Assembly (NCBI GenBank): GCA_030529995.1
Contig: JAUMVT010000009.1
Span: forward strand, 1 to 54,843
DNA length: 54,843 nucleotides
Direction of reading: 5' to 3'
From: Clostridia bacterium
GTDB lineage: Bacteria; Bacillota; Clostridia; Christensenellales; Aristaeellaceae
Shown piece by piece: positions 50,414 through 54,843 of the stretch. A model generated the notes under the pieces. It made no database searches. It saw only the letters and a program-made list of their open reading frames with translations, and was not told the origin of the DNA. How positions within the stretch are numbered: position 1 is the stretch's first letter; every line of letters begins with the position of its first letter. A program made the translations under genes and the position numbers.

Positions 50414-51751
50414 ATGATGGACATGCAGGAGCTTTGGGAGAAGGCATTGGTACTCATTAAAAGTGAGATGAATGAGACATCTTTCAATACCTGGGTGAAG
50501 GCCAGCCTTTCTCCGCTGAAGCTGGAGGGCAATGAGCTGACCCTTTGCACGGATGTGAACTATATCAAGGCCATGCTGTCCCGCTATATTGACCTGATTA
50601 CATCCTGCGTCAGTCAGGTGGCCGGTCATCCCATGAAGGTGATTGTGCTTACCCGTGAGGAAATCAGCACCGTAGGCGTTGTTCCGCCGGAACCGAAACC
50701 GGGTCCTCAACCCCAGCCGGGCCCTTTGCCGCTGAATCCTCGGTATACCTTCGATTCCTTCGTGGTTGGCAGCAGCAATCGGTTCGCACATGCGGCTGCT
50801 CTGGCTGTTGCGGAGGCGCCTGCAGAGGCTTACAACCCACTTTTCCTCTATGGCGGCGTGGGCTTGGGGAAGACGCACCTGATGCACGCCATCGGCCATT
50901 TTGTGCAGCAGCAGCGCCCGGATGCCAAGCTGCTGTATATCACCAGCGAAGAGTTTACCAACGAAATGATTTCTGCCATTCAGCAGAATCGCAATATTGA
51001 GTTCCGCAACCGGTTCCGGAATGTGGATATTCTGATGGTGGACGATATTCAGTTCATCGCCGGTCGCGACAGTACCCAAGAGGAATTTTTCCATACCTTC
51101 AATACCCTGCATGACGCCCATAAGCAGATTGTACTGACCAGCGACCGTCCGCCCCGGGACATTGCCCGGCTGGAAGAGCGGCTCCGCAGCCGGTTTGAGT
51201 GGGGCTTGATTGCGGACATTCAGCGCCCGGATATTGACACACGAATTGCCATCCTGCGGAAGAAGGCCATTTCCGATCACATTCAGGTATCGGATGAAGT
51301 GCTGGAGTTGATTGCTAGCCATGTGGACAGCAACATCCGTGAATTGGAAGGCAGTCTGATTCGCCTGGCGGCTTATTCCGGCTTGGTCAAAAAGCCTATC
51401 ACCCCTGCCCTGTGCGAAGAAGCTCTTCGGGAAATCTTCGTACGGAAGGCACCCAAGCAGATCACTGCTGATATGATTATCGAAACCGTCAGCGGCTTCT
51501 ACAACCTGTCGCCGGAGGACATTACCGGCTCCTCCCGCCGCCGGGAGATTACCGTACCCCGACAGATTTCCATGTATCTGTCCCGGGAAATGGCAGGGCT
51601 TTCCCTGCCGCAGATCGGTCAGGCTTTCGGCGGAAGAGATCATTCCACCGTGCTTTACAGCTGCAACCTTGTGGCGGATAATATCAAGAAATCCGCCAGC
51701 ATGGCCACGCTGGTGGAGGATTTCCGCCGCATGATTCGGGACGGAAAGTGA
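50414..51751 (+). CDS. dnaA: Chromosomal replication initiator DnaA
   Basis: The start is the ATG at 50414 (AGGGG upstream; 50417 or 50423 also possible), giving 445 residues. Domain I (1-75; LWEKALVLIKSEM, FNTWVK) is followed by a short Pro-rich linker (about 95-115, KPGPQPQPGPLPLNP). The AAA+ domain has Walker A GGVGLGKTH, Walker B VDILMVDDIQF and sensor LTSDRPP. Domain IV has the DNA-binding signature GGRDHSTVLYS. It starts replication by binding DnaA boxes. It is not followed by dnaN, recF or gyrB as in most Bacillota. Confidence 0.97.
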   Translation: MMDMQELWEKALVLIKSEMNETSFNTWVKASLSPLKLEGNELTLCTDVNYIKAMLSRYIDLITSCVSQVAGHPMKVIVLTREEISTVGVVPPEPKPGPQPQPGPLPLNPRYTFDSFVVGSSNRFAHAAALAVAEAPAEAYNPLFLYGGVGLGKTHLMHAIGHFVQQQRPDAKLLYITSEEFTNEMISAIQQNRNIEFRNRFRNVDILMVDDIQFIAGRDSTQEEFFHTFNTLHDAHKQIVLTSDRPPRDIARLEERLRSRFEWGLIADIQRPDIDTRIAILRKKAISDHIQVSDEVLELIASHVDSNIRELEGSLIRLAAYSGLVKKPITPALCEEALREIFVRKAPKQITADMIIETVSGFYNLSPEDITGSSRRREITVPRQISMYLSREMAGLSLPQIGQAFGGRDHSTVLYSCNLVADNIKKSASMATLVEDFRRMIRDGK

Positions 51752-51761
51752 AGACTGATTT

Positions 51762-51797
51762 ACCCCTGATGGGCGCTATACCCTGTCAGGGGTTTTT
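51762..51797 (+). terminator. dnaA terminator
   Basis: ACCCCTGA (51762-51769) pairs with TCAGGGGT (51786-51793), followed by TTTTT. Confidence 0.82.
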
Positions 51798-51830
51798 CAT
51801 GCCTTGCGGCGAAAAAGTGGAGGAAAATGC

Positions 51831-51859
51831 TTGTATTCCGTGAAAAGCTGTGATATACT
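51831..51859 (+). promoter_or_regulatory. Promoter of the rimP leader/RNA
   Basis: TTGTAT (51831-51836), a 17-nt spacer and TATACT (51854-51859); the RNA start is expected near 51866. Confidence 0.75.
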
Positions 51860-51865
51860 GCCATG

Positions 51866-52075
51866 TGTGTGAGTTTTCCTGCCTATCCTTTCACAACCAT
51901 AAAGGATGGGATGATACGGCAAGCCTGCTTCGTGAGAAGCGAGACATGCCATGAAAGAAGGGTTCAACGTAAAAGAGTGGGCACTGCTGCAAGGACTTTC
52001 GGGCGCTAGCTGGCTCGACAATGGGGAATGCGTGTCCCTGTTGACTGTCTAAGGCAGAGTGTGTCCCTCTTTTCT
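51866..52075 (+). ncRNA. Candidate structured RNA or long rimP leader
   Basis: About 210 nt lies between a good promoter and the rimP operon with no credible ORF. Visible helices are a closing CTGCCT (51879-51884) / AGGCAG (52052-52057); ATCCTTT (51885-51891) / AAAGGAT (51901-51907); GGCA (51918-51921) / TGCC (51947-51950) enclosing GCTTC-GTGA-GAAGC (51927-51940); and a possible TCAAC (51964-51968) / GTTGA (52040-52044). GTGTCCCT occurs twice (52032-52039 and about 52060-52068). It does not fit tmRNA, SRP RNA, RNase P, T-box or riboswitches I know. It may act in cis on rimP-nusA-infB or as an sRNA. Confidence 0.5.
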
Positions 52076-52120
52076 GTTGTTAACAGGAAAATTTAGGAAA
52101 ATATGAGGTGAAGAGCAACC

Positions 52121-52600
52121 ATGGCGAAGGCGGAACTAACAACGGTGGTGGAGCCGAAGTGCAAGCGGCTGGCTGATCAGCTGGGCTTTGAACTGGTGGA
52201 TGTGTGCCTTGACAAGGAGGGTGCCGGCAAGTACCTGCGCATCTACATTGACAAGCCTGAAGGCATCAGCATGGACGATTGCGAAACCTACCATCGAGCC
52301 ATTCAGCCTCAGCTGGAAAGCTATGATTATGACTTTCTGGAAGTCTCCTCACCGGGCATTGACCGTCCTTTGAAGAAGGATCGTGACTTTGAACGGGCAC
52401 TTGGCAGCGAAATCGAGGTCAAGCTTTTCAAGGCCATGGACGGACAAAAAGTGATCACAGGCATTCTGGCAGGGCTGGAGAACGGTGACATTGTGCTGGA
52501 TACGCCTGCAGGAGAAAAGCGGATTCCCCGAAAGGCTGCCGCATTGGTAAAGCCTGTGGTGGATATGGAAGGCATCGAGTCCGTGGATCTTTCCGAATAA
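52121..52600 (+). CDS. rimP: Ribosome maturation factor RimP
   Basis: The 159-residue protein has the N-terminal alpha/beta domain (ADQLGFELVDVCLDKEGAGKYLRIYID) and the SPGIDRPLKKDRDF motif, then the small Sm-like C-terminal barrel. RimP acts in 30S subunit assembly. First gene of the rimP-nusA-ylxR-ylxQ-infB operon; transcription probably starts at 51866 and passes through the structured leader. GAGGTG lies 7-8 nt before the ATG. Confidence 0.97.
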   Translation: MAKAELTTVVEPKCKRLADQLGFELVDVCLDKEGAGKYLRIYIDKPEGISMDDCETYHRAIQPQLESYDYDFLEVSSPGIDRPLKKDRDFERALGSEIEVKLFKAMDGQKVITGILAGLENGDIVLDTPAGEKRIPRKAAALVKPVVDMEGIESVDLSE

Positions 52601-52628
52601 ATGAAACATCAAGTGCAGGAGGATACGC

Positions 52629-53846
52629 ATGAAGAAGACCGTGAAGAACGATAAGCCTCAGAAGTCTGAGATTATTGAAGCTATTAAAGCCTTGGCTAAG
52701 GAGAAGGATATCAGCGAAGAGCTGCTGTTTGGTGCCATCGAAGAGGCACTGAAGGCTGCTTATCGGAAGAACCTGACCAAGGGTGAAACCGTGCCTGCCA
52801 ACCTGGCCGTGGTTGTGAACCGGAATGACGGCGTGGCGCACGTGTACGCCCGGAAGTTGATCGTCCCCGAAGTGGAGGATGCAGGCAACCAGATCAGCCT
52901 GGAGGACGCACAGAAGCTGAATCCCAGCTACCAAATGGGAGATATTGCCGAAGTGGACGTGACCCCCAATGGCTTCCTCCGTGTGGCGGCGCAGACGGCC
53001 AAGCAGGTGATCATGCAGCGCATCCGTGAAGCGGAGCGTGGCAAGATCTATGACGAATATATCGAAAAGGAAAATGAGATTCTGACCGCTGTGGTGCAGC
53101 GTGTGGAGCCGGAGCACATCTTTGTGGAGCTGGGCCGTACGGAAGGCATTCTGGATCGGGAAGACGTGATTCCCGGCGAAGAGCTGCATGACGATGACCA
53201 CATTAAAGTCTATGTGCTGCAGGTGAACCGGAATACCACCGCCAATCCCCATGCACCTCAGGTGAAGGTCAGCCGGACCCATCCCAACCTGGTAAAGCGC
53301 CTGTTTGAGATGGAAGTGCCTGAAATTGCTGCCGGTGTGGTGACCATCAAGTCCATCGCCCGGGAAGCGGGCAGCCGCACCAAGATGGCCGTTTCCTCCT
53401 CCGACATTATGATCGATCCCGTAGGCGCCTGCGTAGGCCAGCGGGGCGGCCGTGTGGATCGGGTGGTGACGGAGCTGAAGGGCGAAAAGATCGACATCAT
53501 CAAGTGGTCCAGCGACCCGGCAGAGTTTGTGGCCAACGCCCTGAATCCTGCTCACGTGCTCAGCGTGTACACGGCAGAGAACGAAAAGTCCTGCCGGGTG
53601 GTAGTGCCGGACAATCAGCTGTCCCTGGCTATCGGCAAGGAAGGCCAAAACGCCCGTCTGGCAGCTCGCCTGACCGGCTGGAAGATCGACATCAAGTCCC
53701 AGTCTCAGGCGGCGGAAATGCCTGATATGGCAGCCGAAGCGGAGCATGCGCCCATGATGCTCGATGACAGCTTCACCAGCTATGTGATGCCCGAAGAGCC
53801 TCAGGCGGCAGATACCGTGCCCGCCGAGGATGACGATACGCTGTAA
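52629..53846 (+). CDS. nusA: Transcription elongation/termination factor NusA
   Basis: The 405-residue protein has an N-terminal RNA polymerase-binding domain (1-130), an S1 domain (about 135-205; GILDREDVIPGE), KH1 (PVGACVGQRGGRVDRV, about 265) and KH2 (NQLSLAIGKEGQNARLAARLTGWKIDI, split as positions 335-362), and a short acidic tail. It tunes RNA polymerase pausing and termination. Length and order match Gram-positive NusA without the extra C-terminal repeats. AGGAGG precedes the ATG. Confidence 0.97.
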   Translation: MKKTVKNDKPQKSEIIEAIKALAKEKDISEELLFGAIEEALKAAYRKNLTKGETVPANLAVVVNRNDGVAHVYARKLIVPEVEDAGNQISLEDAQKLNPSYQMGDIAEVDVTPNGFLRVAAQTAKQVIMQRIREAERGKIYDEYIEKENEILTAVVQRVEPEHIFVELGRTEGILDREDVIPGEELHDDDHIKVYVLQVNRNTTANPHAPQVKVSRTHPNLVKRLFEMEVPEIAAGVVTIKSIAREAGSRTKMAVSSSDIMIDPVGACVGQRGGRVDRVVTELKGEKIDIIKWSSDPAEFVANALNPAHVLSVYTAENEKSCRVVVPDNQLSLAIGKEGQNARLAARLTGWKIDIKSQSQAAEMPDMAAEAEHAPMMLDDSFTSYVMPEEPQAADTVPAEDDDTL

Positions 53847-53878
53847 TAAGCCCTGAAGGACAGGAGGAAAACGGCACC

Positions 53879-54163
53879 ATGAAACCCAAGAAGATTCCCA
53901 TGCGCATGTGCGTAGGGTGCCGGGAAATGAAGCCCAAGAAAGAGCTGATTCGAGTGGTGCGCGCCCCTGACGGATCTGTTTCCATGGATCCGGTGGGCAA
54001 GAAGCCCGGCCGAGGCGCCTATGTGTGCCGCAATGCGGCCTGCCTGCAGCGGGCGATTAAGCAGCGGCAGCTGGAGCGTCAATTGGAAGTGCAGCTTACC
54101 GATGAGGTAGCATCGCAGCTCCAGCAGGAGCTGGACAGTCTGCCTCCGCCTCAGGAGGCGTAA
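53879..54163 (+). CDS. ylxR: YlxR-family RNA-binding protein
   Basis: The 94-residue protein has the family marks RMCVGCREMKPK and GRGAYVCRNAACL. YlxR (RnpM) has been linked to RNase P and nucleoid/RNA regulation. It lies between nusA and the L7Ae-like gene, as in most Gram-positives. AGGAGG precedes the ATG. Confidence 0.94.
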   Translation: MKPKKIPMRMCVGCREMKPKKELIRVVRAPDGSVSMDPVGKKPGRGAYVCRNAACLQRAIKQRQLERQLEVQLTDEVASQLQQELDSLPPPQEA

Positions 54164-54168
54164 GCGCC

Positions 54169-54468
54169 GTGAACGAGAAAAGGCTTTGCGGGCTTATGGG
54201 CTTGTGTGTCAGAGCCCGGCAGGCAACCTTCGGCATGGATGGCTGTTTGCAGGCCATTCGCACGGAGAAGGCCGGGGTGGTTCTTCTGGACGGAGAAGCA
54301 TCGGAGGGCACACGGCAAAAATATGAGGCAGCATGTGAACACCACGGTATACCGCTGGTCATATTGCCTCAGGGTCTCCTGCAGGAGGCCACAGGCAGAT
54401 CAGGCGTTGCCATGGCGGTCGCGCCCGGCGGTCTGGCAGATCAGATCCGATCCCTCTCAGGGCTGTAA
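54169..54468 (+). CDS. ylxQ: YlxQ, L7Ae-family kink-turn RNA-binding protein
   Basis: The GTG start at 54169 (AGGAGG 10 nt upstream, within the ylxR end) gives 99 residues. The L7Ae fold shows the N-terminal GLMGLCVRARQATFGMD and the VVLLDGEAS strand. Such proteins bind kink-turn RNAs; YlxQ's natural target is unknown. Conserved operon position between ylxR and infB. Confidence 0.9.
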   Translation: MNEKRLCGLMGLCVRARQATFGMDGCLQAIRTEKAGVVLLDGEASEGTRQKYEAACEHHGIPLVILPQGLLQEATGRSGVAMAVAPGGLADQIRSLSGL

Positions 54469-54524
54469 AGCTTTGAGGAAAGACAGATAAAGACGGAAAT
54501 TCATTGCGGGGGTGCAAGCGTCGA

Positions 54525-54843
54525 ATGACGAGAGTGAACAAGAAGGAAGCTACCAAAGAACTGGCGGCAGGCGCATCCAAGGTGCTAGAAAAGGCAAACA
54601 AGATGCGTGAAAGCGCCGATGCGCTGGTGAAGTCTCTGAAGAAGATGGAGACCCGCTTTAACAGAGAAGAAGAAGAACGCGCAGCGCAGAAGCGCCGTGA
54701 GGAGCAGGAGAAGGTACTGTCTTCTCACTCCAAGGCGTTCACCATGCTGGATGAAGATGAAAAGGCTGCCGTGGAAGCGGCACGGGCTCAGGATGAAGCG
54801 GCCCGCAAGGCCAGTGCTGCGCCGAAGGCAGATGCTGCGCCGA
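54525..54843 (+). CDS. infB: Translation initiation factor IF-2, N-terminal part (cut by window end)
   Basis: The ATG at 54525 opens a frame to the window edge (106 residues seen). It is Lys/Glu/Ala-rich and helical (MTRVNKKEATKEL...), as expected for the variable IF-2 N-terminus. GGGGGTG lies about 10 nt before the ATG. The GTPase domain is outside the window, so the call rests mainly on the operon order. Confidence 0.8.
   Translation, partial: MTRVNKKEATKELAAGASKVLEKANKMRESADALVKSLKKMETRFNREEEERAAQKRREEQEKVLSSHSKAFTMLDEDEKAAVEAARAQDEAARKASAAPKADAAP

Noticed and set aside
51863-52009. Possible 48-residue ORF in the rimP leader
   Set aside because: No ribosome site, the ATG precedes the expected RNA start, and the composition is unlike a protein. 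RNA structure explains the region better.
51866-52075. tmRNA, SRP RNA, RNase P, T-box or a common riboswitch
   Set aside because: The conserved sequence blocks of these RNAs are absent. 6S RNA was also considered, but the ends do not form its long closing stem.
1-54843. CRISPR array, insertion sequence, prophage, tRNA or rRNA
   Set aside because: No spaced repeats, transposase or integrase motifs, phage genes, or tRNA/rRNA-like sequences were seen by eye.

Overview
The window looks like chromosomal DNA of a Gram-positive, anaerobic, gut-type member of the Clostridia (Bacillota). The evidence is the rimP-nusA-ylxR-ylxQ-infB order, strong AGGAGG ribosome sites, an AgrA/AgrC-type two-component pair, LrgAB, an FprA flavodiiron protein with a PerR-like regulator, many secreted proteins with Clostridial signal peptides, and uronate and beta-glucoside catabolism. 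A Christensenellales-like lineage is my guess and cannot be proved from this sequence. I see no prophage, insertion sequence, CRISPR array, tRNA or rRNA. All RNA, promoter and terminator calls were made by eye.

Layout. 0.2-3.4 kb (minus): a proton-channel cassette of a MotA/TolQ-like protein, an OmpA/MotB-like stalk protein and a small anchored protein, resembling the ZorAB motor but without Zorya effectors. 3.4-5.7 kb: a Gfo/Idh/MocA oxidoreductase and LrgAB. 5.7-8.9 kb: a phosphonate operon (phosphonopyruvate decarboxylase, nucleotidyltransferase, nucleotidyltransferase-PEP mutase fusion). It converges on a minus-strand pair (sugar nucleotidyltransferase, polyprenyl-phosphate glycosylphosphotransferase), which suggests a phosphonate-modified surface glycan. 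11.5-19.0 kb: a secreted propeller/peptidoglycan-binding protein, a MerR regulator with a typical 19-bp-spacer target promoter in front of an exported FMN/FAD reductase, an alkaline phosphatase and a YibE/F membrane protein. 19.0-20.7 kb: perR-like and fprA genes for oxygen or NO defence, under a perfect consensus promoter with an operator-like palindrome. 20.8-24.3 kb: a three-gene operon of unrecognised membrane-type proteins including a TerB-like one, my best candidate for an undescribed system.

24.4-34.9 kb is carbohydrate use: a membrane-anchored GH3 enzyme with swapped domain order, a small membrane protein, and a uronide operon (GH2, GPH symporter, mannonate dehydratase, mannonate oxidoreductase), then a secreted small protein. 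35-43 kb holds UDP-galactopyranose mutase, a LytTR/GHKL two-component pair, a highly codon-biased secreted GH3, a SurA-like exported protein and a GT2 glycosyltransferase. 43-49.9 kb holds a small unknown protein, a PflX-type radical SAM protein, and minus-strand genes for a HEAT-like protein, Hsp33, a methyltransferase, a DUF624 membrane protein, a zinc-type ABC binding lipoprotein/protein and an unknown protein.

The right end carries an AT-rich region with a cluster of DnaA-box-like sites (a possible oriC), dnaA, a separately promoted structured RNA or leader of about 200 nt, and the rimP-nusA-ylxR-ylxQ-infB operon, with infB running off the edge. dnaA is followed by rimP/nusA, not the usual dnaN.
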